The notes beneath the pieces were generated by a model. It was not told where the DNA came from, did not search any database, and worked only from the letters and a program-made list of their open reading frames with translations. Shown in pieces: positions 44,953 to 53,637 of a stretch of DNA of 64,000 bases. Source of the stretch: Cystobacter fuscus (GTDB lineage: Bacteria > Myxococcota > Myxococcia > Myxococcales > Myxococcaceae); the NCBI RefSeq assembly GCF_002305875.1, contig NZ_CP022098.1, positions 3,906,001-3,970,000 of the forward strand. The letters run 5' to 3'. A program made the position numbers and the translations under genes. Within the stretch, counting starts at the first letter, position 1. Each line of letters starts with the position of its first letter.

Positions 44953-45545
44953 TGGCAGGCAATGACTACTGGGTCCTGAAGACCGACTACACCAGCGCCG
45001 TCATCAAAAAGCTGCCGCTGGACGGGCCGGAGGCCCACATCCTGGACCGGGGCGAGCCCGCGGCGGCGCTGTTCCCTCTTGGGGCCACCGTGCGCTTCTC
45101 GGAGGACTACCCCACAATGCGCAAGGTCTGCGACTTCATGTCCACCATCTTCGGGACCCACATCGTGTCCGCCAAGGTGAAGCGCATCCTGGAGGCGCAG
45201 GGCGCGGACAACTGCGAGTTCATCCCCCTGACCATCCTCGACCATAAGGGCAAGGTGGCCAGCAAGGAGCACTTCCTGCTCCAGGTGCTGGGCCACGTGG
45301 AGGCCGTGGACATGGAGCGCTCCCAGGTGGTGATGAACTCCATCCTGAAGGACCAGATCGACAACTTCGAACTCCTGGTGCTCAATCGGGACGCCATTCC
45401 CCCCAACGCGGTCATCTTCCGGCTCTCGCGCAAGCGCGACGAGTTCCTCGTCAACCAGTCCACGTACGAGGCCCTGACGAAGGAGGGGATCACCGGCCTC
45501 AAGTGCTTCCGGGCGGACGGCTGGGACGGGATGGACATCTACTAG
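44952..45545 (+). CDS. Imm11-family immunity protein, copy 1
   Basis: 197 aa. The N-terminus NDYWVLKTDY and the C-terminal SRKRDEFLVNQSTYEALTKE then TGLKCFRADGWDGMDIY match Imm11 (DUF1629), described as immunity to nuclease toxins in polymorphic systems. It overlaps the AHH gene by one base. It is cytoplasmic and probably neutralises that toxin. Confidence 0.8.
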   Translation: MAGNDYWVLKTDYTSAVIKKLPLDGPEAHILDRGEPAAALFPLGATVRFSEDYPTMRKVCDFMSTIFGTHIVSAKVKRILEAQGADNCEFIPLTILDHKGKVASKEHFLLQVLGHVEAVDMERSQVVMNSILKDQIDNFELLVLNRDAIPPNAVIFRLSRKRDEFLVNQSTYEALTKEGITGLKCFRADGWDGMDIY

Positions 45546-45548
45546 CGC

Positions 45549-46349
45549 ATGGAACTGGACTTCCGCGGCCTGCGCCAGGACTCAGCCCTGGTGCTCGAGG
45601 TCCTGCTGGGACTCATCCACCCGGATGCAGCTCGCGAGGAGTTGGTGCGCGACGTGGCGTCCGGGGCGGTGCTCGGGTTGCGCGCCGCGTGGACGTGCTG
45701 CCGGCAAGTGGTGGAGGACTCGGGGGCGCCGGGCCGTCTGCCGCTGCTGCTGCTGGCGCTGGGGGGGAACACGCGGGAACAGGCGCTGCTCATGGAACTG
45801 CTCGGCGAGCCCCGTGCTCGCGCGGACGCTGTCTGGGCGCTGGGCCATGGTGGTCGGCCCGAGGCCGCGGACGCCTGCCTGAGGCTGCTGGAGGACGGGG
45901 ACGCCCACGTGGCGCGGCTGGCCACGGAGGCGTTCGTCGCCATCACCGGCTTCCCCTTGGAGGACGCCCACTTGCTCGCGGAGGAGGAGCCCCCGGAGGA
46001 CGAGTCCCCCGATGCTCCCCTCCTGCTGGATGTGGAGAAGACGCTGCCGCGAGCGGCTCCCGAGGCCGTGCGCGACTGGTGGGCTCGTCAGCGCGAGCAG
46101 CGGCGCTTCGCACCCGGGACGCGCTACCTCGCCGGCGTCCCCTTCTCCGCCACGGCGTTGCTCCAGTCCTTCGCCACGGTACCCGCGCGGCGCTGGTTCG
46201 CCCTGGCGCTGGAGCTGGCCATCCGGAGCCGTGGCCGCCACATCGTCTCCGCGCGCGACTTCAGCTTCCGACGCCACCGGCAGTTGGCGACGGTTCATGG
46301 CTTCGCTCCACGTGGGGCATTGCCCTTCTCGTCCCTGCTGGATTCGTGA
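45549..46349 (+). CDS. Chimeric gene made by the tandem duplication (Imm49-like N-terminus fused to HEAT C-terminus)
   Basis: 266 aa. Residues 1-37 (MELDFRGLRQDSALVLEVLL and on) match the first 37 residues of the gene at 49125. From residue 38 it is the C-terminal half of the TIGR02270 HEAT protein at 42088-42777, in frame. It is therefore a by-product of the duplication. It may be translated (ATG 3 bp after the Imm11 stop) but probably has no evolved function; the HEAT half is nearly identical to the intact copy. Confidence 0.85.
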   Translation: MELDFRGLRQDSALVLEVLLGLIHPDAAREELVRDVASGAVLGLRAAWTCCRQVVEDSGAPGRLPLLLLALGGNTREQALLMELLGEPRARADAVWALGHGGRPEAADACLRLLEDGDAHVARLATEAFVAITGFPLEDAHLLAEEEPPEDESPDAPLLLDVEKTLPRAAPEAVRDWWARQREQRRFAPGTRYLAGVPFSATALLQSFATVPARRWFALALELAIRSRGRHIVSARDFSFRRHRQLATVHGFAPRGALPFSSLLDS

Positions 46350-47496
46350 GCGCGAGCGCCTCCATGCCTCCCCCCCTGAATGCCGCCGAGCCCGCAGTCA
46401 CCCAGCGCATCCACGCCTTCGTCGAGGCCGCGGGCATGGGCTCGCCCCTGGGGCCCTTCGTCCAGGCCTGCGCGGCGTTCCGCGCGGGCCTGGACCGCTT
46501 CGAGGGGGCACGAGACTTCCACTACTTCGCGGGCGAGGAGAACACACGGCTGGATCTGAAGGTGTCCGCCCTGCCGTCGGCCACGTTCGGCTTCGCCGGT
46601 GCCGGAAGGCTGGTGGCCATCGCCTGCGAGACGTTCCAGGATCTGCGCGCCCGGCTGCCGGAATGCACCCTCACGCGCGACACCCCCCTCTTCCTGGCCC
46701 TGCCGGACCCGCTGGACCTGGGGATGGCGGTGTCCCCGGAGCTGGAACGCAACGCGGCGCGGCGGCTGGAGTCCCTGGGGCGGAGGGTGCTGTCCATCAC
46801 CTTCGAGAACCTGGGCTGGCCCTGGCCCGGAGGCCCCTGGCACTTCTTCGGCGGCGGACACGTGGGGTTTGCCCGAGCGCTCCAGTCCGCCGGAGCCTGG
46901 ATGGCCGGCAGCGCCAGACGGGCCTGCGTGGTGGCGTCCGTGGACAGCCTGCTGGACGCGGGACTGCTCGAGACGCTCTTGCTCCAACAGCGAGTGAAGA
47001 ACGAGGAGCAGCCGGTGGGATTCACTCCGGGCGAGGCGGGCGTGGCGCTGCTGCTGCGCGTCCCCGGCCGCACCCCGGCTGACCTGCCCCGGGGCCGCCC
47101 CCTGGTGGAGGCCGTGAGCCTGGGGCAGGCACCCGCGGAGGCTCCGGGTGATGCTCGCATGCTGGCCTCGTGCGTGCGCGCGCTGAGATCGTTCCTGCCC
47201 GGCGAGGCCGGGGAGCCCTTCTGGGTGAGCGACCACAACGGCGAGGAACTCCGGGCCATGGAGTGGGGCATGCTCCAGACGCTGCTCCGGGCGGAGCCCC
47301 CCACTGGGCGTCCTTTGAGGCATGGTACACCGCCACGGGCTTCGGGGAGACCGGGGTGGCCTCCGGGGCACTGGGGGTGTGCTTGGGAGCCCGGGCCCTG
47401 GAGCGCGGGTATGCGCCAGCTCGAGCGGGTATTATCCTGTCCACCGACGAGAGCGGCGAGCGTGCCGCCGTGCTGCTGGCGTCCACGGCCACCTGA
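46346..47496 (+). pseudogene. Ketosynthase-like protein copy 2, frameshifted
   Basis: It is nearly identical to the copy at 42774. The C7 tract is C6 here (47297-47302), shifting the frame after about residue 318. The original C-terminus continues in another frame to a stop at 47496, while the shifted frame reads on into the next gene and stops at 47674. Either it is broken, or the tract slips during replication or transcription. A sequencing error in the tract cannot be excluded. Confidence 0.7.
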
Positions 47497-47519
47497 GCGG
47501 GTAGAGGGGGAGCGAATCG

Positions 47520-48528
47520 TGAGCAAGCCGAAGAAGAGCGACAACTTCACCAAGCAGCCCCTGGGCACCGGTGAGAGCAACATCTTCAACCCGGACCTGT
47601 CAGCCAAGCCGGGGCTCTTTCCCGAACTGGACGATGTGGACTACCCGGCGCGGCGAAGCTCATGGAGGAGCTGAAGAAGGACAAGCAGCAGCGGGACAAG
47701 GAGGCCGAGGACTGCCCTCCTGTCATCGCCCACCGACGTCGGCTGCGCGGCTTCCACAAGTACCGGACGGCGGCCTACATCCACGACCAGGGCAAGCTGA
47801 GCAAGATCGGGCGTGACCACTACACGAAGCGGCCCGACTACGGGAAGGATGCGCTGGACGCCGCACTGGCCTCGGGCCTCATCCGCCAGACGACGTACGA
47901 CACCCTGAGCGACGACAAGAAGTGGAAGGACGCGATGGCGTTTCCCCGTGAGGGCTCGCCGTCGAAGTACAGCAAGGACAGCAAGCGCTTCGTGCTCAGC
48001 AACGTCAACCAGCACAAGACCGAGAAAGACAACTTCTACCTGACCGGCTCCTGGTATCCCTACCAGTGGACCGCCCACCACCTCATCCCGCACGAGCTGC
48101 TCTCGGAGAAGAACCTCGGAGACAAGGAGTACGAGTTGCTCCAGCAGTCGGGCTACGACGTCAACAACGGACACAATGGCATCATCGCTCCGGCCTGCTC
48201 CTGGGCCGTGCCCATGCACCAGATCGTCCAACACAAGGGCAACCACAACGCGTACACCGAGTTTGTGAAGAGGGAGATTGCCTCGGTGAAGAGTTCCCTC
48301 AAGACGCTGGCGGATCAGGTCCGGCAGCAGACGCCCCCCAAGGATCACAAGACGGTGCTCGCGGATATACTGGACGAGCTGACCAAGAAGGAGCAGGTGC
48401 TCTGGAACCGTCTCCTGAAGATCAGCGCGGCGGTCGTCCCGGAAGTCCTACGGGGGAGCCCGACCACACGGCCCTTCGTCTCCTTCAAGCGGGGCAAGTC
48501 CCTCTTTCCCTTTGGAGTGCTGAGCTGA
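47520..48528 (+). pseudogene. AHH nuclease copy 2, N-terminal frame broken; toxin domain intact from 47662
   Basis: The GTG start at 47520 has the same ribosome binding site as copy 1, but a 5-bp insertion (CGGCG added at about 47651) ends that frame at 47674. An in-frame ATG at 47662 opens 288 aa containing the complete AHH domain (QWTAHHLIPH, NNGHNG, QHKGNH). The toxin could still be made, but without the first 47 residues and without a strong ribosome binding site. The C-terminal sequence differs from copy 1 at many positions, although its catalytic motifs are the same. Confidence 0.7.
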
Positions 48529-49121
48529 TGGCAGGCAACGACTACTGGGTCCTGAAGACCGACTACACCAGCGTCGTCATCGAGGAGTTGCCGCCGGGTG
48601 GGCCGGAGGCCTTCATCCTGGACCGTGGCGAGCGCGTGGCGGAGTTGTTCCCGCCCGAGCCCACCGTGCGCTTTTCGGAGGACCACCCCACGCGGCGCAA
48701 GGTCTGCGACTTCATGTCCACCATCTTCGGCTCCCACATCGTGTCCGCCAAGGTGAAGCGCATCCTGGAGGAGCAGGGCGCGGACGACTGTGAGTTCATC
48801 CCGCTGACCATCCTCAACCACAAGGGCAAGGTGGCCAGCAAGGAGCACTTCCTGCTCAACGTGCTGGGTCACGTGGAGGCCGTGGACATGGAGCGCTCCC
48901 AGGTGGTGATGAACTCCATCCTGAAGGACCGCATCGGCAACTTCGAGCAACTGGTGCTCAATCGGGACGCCATCCCGCCCAACGCGGTCATCTTCCGGCT
49001 CTCGCGCAAGCGCGACGAGTTCCTCGTCAACCAGGCCGCGTACGAGGCCCTGACGAAGGAGGAGGTCACCGGCCTCAAGTGCTTCCGGGCGGACGGCTGG
49101 GACGGGATGGACATCTACTAG
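48528..49121 (+). CDS. Imm11-family immunity protein, copy 2
   Basis: 197 aa, overlapping the AHH copy-2 stop by one base. Compared with copy 1 it differs at scattered positions, mostly in residues 15-55 (for example EELPPGGPEAFILDRGERVAE against KKLPLDGPEAHILDRGEPAAA in copy 1, differing residues 20-36), while the C-terminal signature is conserved. It is an intact open frame. Divergence alongside its toxin suggests a separate specificity pair. Confidence 0.8.
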   Translation: MAGNDYWVLKTDYTSVVIEELPPGGPEAFILDRGERVAELFPPEPTVRFSEDHPTRRKVCDFMSTIFGSHIVSAKVKRILEEQGADDCEFIPLTILNHKGKVASKEHFLLNVLGHVEAVDMERSQVVMNSILKDRIGNFEQLVLNRDAIPPNAVIFRLSRKRDEFLVNQAAYEALTKEEVTGLKCFRADGWDGMDIY

Positions 49122-49124
49122 CGC

Positions 49125-49916
49125 ATGGAACTGGACTTCCGCAGCCTGCGCCAAGACTCAGCCCTGGCGCTCGAGGTCCTGCTGGGCCGCATCCACCCGG
49201 ATGCCTCCCGCGAGGAACTGGTGCGCGACGTGGCGGCCGTGTGCCTGTGCTTCCACACGCTGGGGGTAGCCAGCCTGCTGGTGGACGGCTACCCGAAGGA
49301 TTTCTTCCTCAACCTGGGGCGCGCGGGGGAGAGCTGTCGCCGACTGCTCGCGCTGCTGCGCTCGCGCGGTGAGTCCCCCCCGCCCGCTACCTGGCAGGAG
49401 CCGTTGCTGGGTGTGGTGGCCGCCGGGCACTGGGAACTCGCCCGGCGCATCGTCCAGGACTCGGCCACGCAGAGGCAGCCGGAGTCCGACGAGTACGAGG
49501 ACGACTTCGACTGGGCGGTGCTTCTGCGGGAGCTCATCGCTCCACGAGAGGAAGGGCCGGAGCGGACGGACGCGCTGGTGGTGAGACTGGAGCGCTCCGG
49601 GGGCGAGACCTACGCGGATCGACTGGCGCTGGTGGAAGCTCTGCGGCACCGGGACGCCCGCGCCTTCTTCGAGGCCTTCGAGGCCACTCGGCTGGCGCAT
49701 GGGCAACAGACGGAGAAGCTTGCCAACAGCTTCACCACGGATGCGGAGCACTTCGCGCCCTACCGCTACGTCTGGTTCGAGGGCTTGGCGCTGCTACGCC
49801 TTGGAGAGCGCACTGGACTCCAGAGCCACGACCGGTACCTCTACTGCCCACCGCTGGCTCGGGTGCGCATGGCCGTGCCCATTGATGAGGACTGGCTTGT
49901 CCGCCTGACTGTTTGA
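49125..49916 (+). CDS. Imm49-like protein, intact parent of the chimera
   Basis: 263 aa, alpha-helical. HFAPYRYVWFEGLALLRLGE in the C-terminal half and RDVAAVCLCFHTLGVASLL near residue 35 resemble Imm49 immunity proteins; this is a moderate match by eye. It lies 3 bp behind Imm11 copy 2. No nuclease-free partner toxin is evident, so it may be an orphan immunity gene or act together with Imm11. Its first 37 residues also head the chimera. Confidence 0.6.
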   Translation: MELDFRSLRQDSALALEVLLGRIHPDASREELVRDVAAVCLCFHTLGVASLLVDGYPKDFFLNLGRAGESCRRLLALLRSRGESPPPATWQEPLLGVVAAGHWELARRIVQDSATQRQPESDEYEDDFDWAVLLRELIAPREEGPERTDALVVRLERSGGETYADRLALVEALRHRDARAFFEAFEATRLAHGQQTEKLANSFTTDAEHFAPYRYVWFEGLALLRLGERTGLQSHDRYLYCPPLARVRMAVPIDEDWLVRLTV

Positions 49917-50002
49917 GCGAGGACTCATCGCTGGCGGACCCCAGAGACGGTAGACTCCATGGATTGGACGGGTCCACATGGGCCCGCAGTGGGAGCACAC
50001 TC

Positions 50003-50527
50003 ATGAGCACACGGTCAAACGCCCCGGAGACCGGCCCGGGTACCCACACGCTGGAGCCAATCCTTGGCAGCCGAGAGGGCTGGGCCGCCGGCATCGACTC
50101 GCAGGGCCGGTTGCTCGTGGACTTCGAGGACAACCCCTTCGGACAGCCTGTGCCCGCGAGATTGGCGGTGGCGCTCGATGTCCAGGCCCGGCAGGACGCC
50201 GTTGCGTCCCGCCAGCGGGTGGTGCTGCTTTTCGAGAAGGGGGACCCGCGCCTGCCTTTTCTCATGGCCCTGCTGCATGAGCCCAGCCCGACGCCGCTGC
50301 TGGATGCACTGCTGGAGCCGAATCCCATCCCCCCGCGCCTTCCAGCCGAAGCCCGTGTCGATGGGCGGCGGGTCGTCCTGGAGGGGCAAGACGAGGTCGT
50401 CCTCCAATGCGGCGAAGCCAGCATCACCCTGCGGCGCAACGGGAAGATAGTCATCCAGGGCGTCACGGTCGAGACGCGGGCCCGGGGCTCCCACCGAATC
50501 AAGGCGGGCACGGTCGACATCAACTGA
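50003..50527 (+). CDS. DUF6484-like T6SS-associated protein
   Basis: 174 aa from ATG 50003, with GGGAG 8 nt upstream. The N-terminal part (GWAAGIDSQGRLLVDFEDNP then PVPARLAVALD) and the C-terminal beta-rich end (ITLRRNGKIVIQGVTVETRA) resemble DUF6484 and the needle tails of VgrG. It may be a spike-associated accessory. Last gene of the island; a hairpin covers its stop. Confidence 0.65.
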   Translation: MSTRSNAPETGPGTHTLEPILGSREGWAAGIDSQGRLLVDFEDNPFGQPVPARLAVALDVQARQDAVASRQRVVLLFEKGDPRLPFLMALLHEPSPTPLLDALLEPNPIPPRLPAEARVDGRRVVLEGQDEVVLQCGEASITLRRNGKIVIQGVTVETRARGSHRIKAGTVDIN

Positions 50528-50546
50528 GCCGTGCCCGTCGGGCTCA
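50525..50546 (+). terminator. Terminator-like hairpin at the end of the T6SS island
   Basis: TGAGCC (50525-50530) and GGCTCA (50541-50546) with a 10-nt loop; no T-run. Confidence 0.4.
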
Positions 50547-50721
50547 CCCGCCCAGAGGTGCATGGCCTGTGTCTGCGTCGCCGTGGATGAGCCACTGGCG
50601 CCCGGAGGTCCCCTGTCAGGGATGGGCGGCCTGTTGAGGGTGTGGGTTGGTGCAGGATGGCCGAGGAGGGCTTACCTCTCCTTCGGTGGTCGCATGGAGA
50701 GGGTGCCTCCGCTGGAGGACC

Positions 50722-51918
50722 TTATCGCTCCAGGGTGAGGGCGAGTCCCTGTCCGACGCCAACACAGAGCGTGGCGAGCCCCCGCTTCGCGCCACGCCGC
50801 TTCATCTCGTGCACCAGGGTGGTGACGATGCGCGCGCCGCTCGAGCCCAGGGGATGGCCCAGGGCGATGCCGCCGCCGTTGACGTTGACGCGCTCGGGAG
50901 CGAGCCCCAACTCGCGAATGCACGCGAGCGCCTGGGCCGCGAAGGCCTCGTTCAGCTCCGTCAGGTCGAGCTCATCCGCCTTCCAGCCCACGCGCGCCAG
51001 GGCCTTGGTCGCGGCGGGGATGGGGCCCACGCCCATGTACTGGGGATCCACGCCGGCGCTGGCGTTGCTCGCGCAGCGCGCCAGGGGCGTGGCACCGGAG
51101 GCCTTCAGGGCCCGCTCGCTCATCAGCAGCACCGCGGAGGCGCCATCGTTGAGCGTCGAGGAGTTGCCCGCCGTCACGCTGCCGCCCTCGCGGAAGGCGG
51201 CCTTGAGCGAGGCGAGCTTCTCCAGCGAGGTGTCCGCACGGGGGCCCTCGTCGGCGTCCACGCGCAGGGCGGGCCCCTTGCGCTGGGGCTGCTCCACCGC
51301 GACCAACTCGTCGGCGAAGCGGCCCTCTTTCTGGGCGATGACGGCCTTCTGGTGCGAGCCGAGGGCGAAGCGATCCTGGTCCTCGCGCGAGACGTTGTAG
51401 CGCGAGGCCACGTTCTCGGCCGTCTCGCCCATCTGCTCCAGGGGGAAGAGCGCCGCGAGCTTCGGGTTGGGGTAGCGCCAGCCGAGTGCGGTGTCCCAGC
51501 CCTCGAACTTGCCCGAGGGGAAGCCGTCCTCGGGCTTGGGCATGGACCAGGGGGCGCGGGTCATGGACTCCACGCCTCCGGCCAGGACGATGTCCGCCTC
51601 GCCCAGGCGGATCATCCGGCTGGCCTGGATGATGGCCTCCAGGCCGCTGGCGCACAGGCGGTTGACCGTCACGCCGGGCACGCTCGTGGGCAGCCCGGCG
51701 AGCAACAGGGCCATGCGGGCGACGTTGCGGTTGTCCTCGCCCGCCTGGTTGGCGCAGCCGAGGAACACCTCGTCCACCTGGGCGGGGTCCAGGTTCTGGC
51801 GCTTGACCAGCTCACGCAGCACATGGCCGGCGAGGTCATCCGGGCGGAAGCCCTTGAGGGCTCCCCGGTAGCGGCCAATGGGGGTGCGGACGGCGTCGAC
51901 GATGAAGGCTTCGGACAT
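50722..51918 (-). CDS. Thiolase (acetyl-CoA acetyltransferase / 3-oxoadipyl-CoA thiolase type)
   Basis: 398 aa. The nucleophilic Cys is C89 ([12 protein letters not shown]); the C-terminal catalytic His lies in [15 protein letters not shown] and the second Cys in [11 protein letters not shown]. It cleaves or forms a 3-oxoacyl-CoA. Last gene of a six-gene operon, 27 bp after the CoA-transferase B subunit, which suggests thiolysis of the CoA ester formed there. Whether it prefers acetoacetyl-CoA or 3-oxoadipyl-CoA cannot be told from sequence. Confidence 0.9.
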   Translation of the reverse strand: MSEAFIVDAVRTPIGRYRGALKGFRPDDLAGHVLRELVKRQNLDPAQVDEVFLGCANQAGEDNRNVARMALLLAGLPTSVPGVTVNRLCASGLEAIIQASRMIRLGEADIVLAGGVESMTRAPWSMPKPEDGFPSGKFEGWDTALGWRYPNPKLAALFPLEQMGETAENVASRYNVSREDQDRFALGSHQKAVIAQKEGRFADELVAVEQPQRKGPALRVDADEGPRADTSLEKLASLKAAFREGGSVTAGNSSTLNDGASAVLLMSERALKASGATPLARCASNASAGVDPQYMGVGPIPAATKALARVGWKADELDLTELNEAFAAQALACIRELGLAPERVNVNGGGIALGHPLGSSGARIVTTLVHEMKRRGAKRGLATLCVGVGQGLALTLER

Positions 51919-51945
51919 GGGGCCCTGGCTTCCTGGCGTAGGGGT

Positions 51946-52719
51946 CTAGAGGTACAGCCGCTGCGGATCGAGCCGCTCGCGCAGCAGCCGCAACGTCGCG
52001 TCATCGGGGACGGACGCCGTCTTCAGCGTGTCCGCCACCTTCAGCTTCCAACCACAGGCGGCCTGGACCGCTTCCGGGGTGACGCCCGGGTACACCTCGG
52101 TGAGCACCGCCTCGCCCGTGGTGTCGAACGTCATCACGCCCAGGTCGGTGATGAGGCAGGTCGGCCCCCCTCCGGGCATGCCCAGCTCCGCGCGGCTCTT
52201 GCCATTCATGCGATGGCCGGGGCTCGTCACGAAGTCGCAGCGCTCCACGAAGGTGCGCTTGCTCATGCGCATGATGATGAGCAGCCGCCGGGCGTGGACG
52301 GCAATTTCACACGCGCCGCCGCTGCCGGGCAGGCGCACCTTGGGGTTGGCGTAGTCGCCGATGACCGTGGTGTTGATGTTGCCCCACTTGTCCACCTGGG
52401 CGCCGCCGAGGAAGCCCACCTCGATGTGCCCGCGCTGAAGCAGGCACTGGAAGATGTCCGCCTGGCTCACCACCGCGAGCGAGTCCGTCACCAGGGAGGG
52501 GTCCCCGATGGACACCGGCAGCCGCTCGGGGATGGCCCCCACGGCGCCGGACTCGTAGATCATGAACAGGCCCGGGGCGTGCGTGGCCCGCGCGAGGTTG
52601 CAGGCCAGGTTGGGCAGGCCGATGCCCACGAAGACCACGTTGCCGTCGTGCAGCTCCTGCGAGGCCCGGTAGGCCATGCGCTCGGACGCGCTGGCGCCTG
52701 TCTGGGTTTCAGTAGCCAT
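51946..52719 (-). CDS. CoA-transferase beta subunit (3-oxoacid/glutaconate type)
   Basis: 257 aa. Family I CoA-transferase; the probable catalytic glutamate is E56 in LFMIYESGAVGA, comparable to beta-Glu54 of glutaconate CoA-transferase (from memory). It overlaps the alpha subunit gene by 11 bp and forms the complex with it. Moves CoA from a donor such as succinyl-CoA or acetyl-CoA to a dicarboxylic or 3-oxo acid in the cytoplasm. Confidence 0.85.
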   Translation of the reverse strand: MATETQTGASASERMAYRASQELHDGNVVFVGIGLPNLACNLARATHAPGLFMIYESGAVGAIPERLPVSIGDPSLVTDSLAVVSQADIFQCLLQRGHIEVGFLGGAQVDKWGNINTTVIGDYANPKVRLPGSGGACEIAVHARRLLIIMRMSKRTFVERCDFVTSPGHRMNGKSRAELGMPGGGPTCLITDLGVMTFDTTGEAVLTEVYPGVTPEAVQAACGWKLKVADTLKTASVPDDATLRLLRERLDPQRLYL

Positions 52720-53626
52720 AGTCCACCCCCTCGCTCATGCGCGGCTTCGCCCGGAGCTTGTCGAGCAGGCCCGACTCGAGCTTCTTCAAATACTCCTGTC
52801 TGTCCTTGACCCCGTAGACGAACTCCTGGAGGTAGGCCTGATAGGTTTCCGGCTGGCGGGAAATATCCTCCCACTTCACGTAGAAGTCATTGTCGCGATC
52901 GTAGAAGCCTTGCACGAAGCTCGGGTGGCAGCCCCAGGGCTCGTGCACCACGTGGCTCACGATGATGCCGGGGACCACGGTGCGGTTGGGATCCCGGCGG
53001 ATGACCTCGGTGGGGACGATCTGCTCGGCCACGACGATGACCTTGCGCGCGGCGAAGGCCACTTCCTTCTGCGAGCCGAGCAGGCCCCACACCTGGGCAT
53101 TGCCCTCCACGTCCGCGCGCTGGCAGTGGATGATGGCCACGTCGGGGTGGAGCGCGGGGACGGTGGCGAGCGTCTGGCCCGTGTACGGGCACTGCACCGT
53201 CTTGATGGCGGGGTTGGCCTGGGCGATGTCCCCGCCGAAGTAGTTGTTGAGGGGCCAGAAGGGCAGGCCGGCGCTCGCGGCGAGGAAGCGCGAGAGCAGG
53301 CCGAAGTGCGAGTACTCGTCCAGCTCCAGGCGCTGGGGCGAGCTGGCCTCCCCCCGGCGGCGCAGCGCGTGCAGACTGCCCACGCCCGGGTTGCCCGCCC
53401 AACTGAAGACGAGCTTCTTCACGCACCCGGCCTCGATGAGCTGATCATAGACGAGGTCGGGCGTGAGCCGGATGGCCGTCAGGTCCTTGATGCCCTGCCG
53501 GATGATCTCATGTCCCGCCGCGAAGCAGATGAGGTGGGTGAAACCGTCGATGACGAGGGAGCTGCCATTCTTGACGGAGGCGGAGATGGCCTCCTTCATC
53601 GAGCAGAGCTTGTTCGTGGTGGACAT
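52709..53626 (-). CDS. CoA-transferase alpha subunit (3-oxoacid/glutaconate type)
   Basis: 305 aa. It matches the CatI/GctA side of family I CoA-transferases, with SSLVIDGFTHLICFAAGHEI near residue 22 and the FSWAGNPGVGSLHALRR block. It overlaps the beta gene and starts 11 bp after the aminotransferase stop, so it is cotranscribed. The two-subunit form is used for 3-oxoadipate, glutaconate or related acids. Confidence 0.85.
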   Translation of the reverse strand: MSTTNKLCSMKEAISASVKNGSSLVIDGFTHLICFAAGHEIIRQGIKDLTAIRLTPDLVYDQLIEAGCVKKLVFSWAGNPGVGSLHALRRRGEASSPQRLELDEYSHFGLLSRFLAASAGLPFWPLNNYFGGDIAQANPAIKTVQCPYTGQTLATVPALHPDVAIIHCQRADVEGNAQVWGLLGSQKEVAFAARKVIVVAEQIVPTEVIRRDPNRTVVPGIIVSHVVHEPWGCHPSFVQGFYDRDNDFYVKWEDISRQPETYQAYLQEFVYGVKDRQEYLKKLESGLLDKLRAKPRMSEGVDYGY

Positions 53627-53637
53627 GGACGGGGTCC

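Larger units (their letters stand above)
42088..45659 (+). repeat. Tandem duplication, copy 1 (3572 bp)
   Basis: The unit runs from inside the TIGR02270 gene (TCCGGGGCGGTGCTCGG at 42088) to codon 37 of the gene starting at 45549 (GACGTGGCG at 45651-45659). The copy follows directly at 45660. The join shows only GGC microhomology (42084-42086 and 45656-45658). Confidence 0.85.
45660..49235 (+). repeat. Tandem duplication, copy 2 (3576 bp)
   Basis: The offset to copy 1 is 3572 at the start and 3576 at the end, explained by a one-base loss in the C tract at 47297-47302 and a 5-bp gain at about 47651. Ketosynthase and HEAT parts are almost identical. The toxin and immunity parts differ at many codons. 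Confidence 0.85.
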
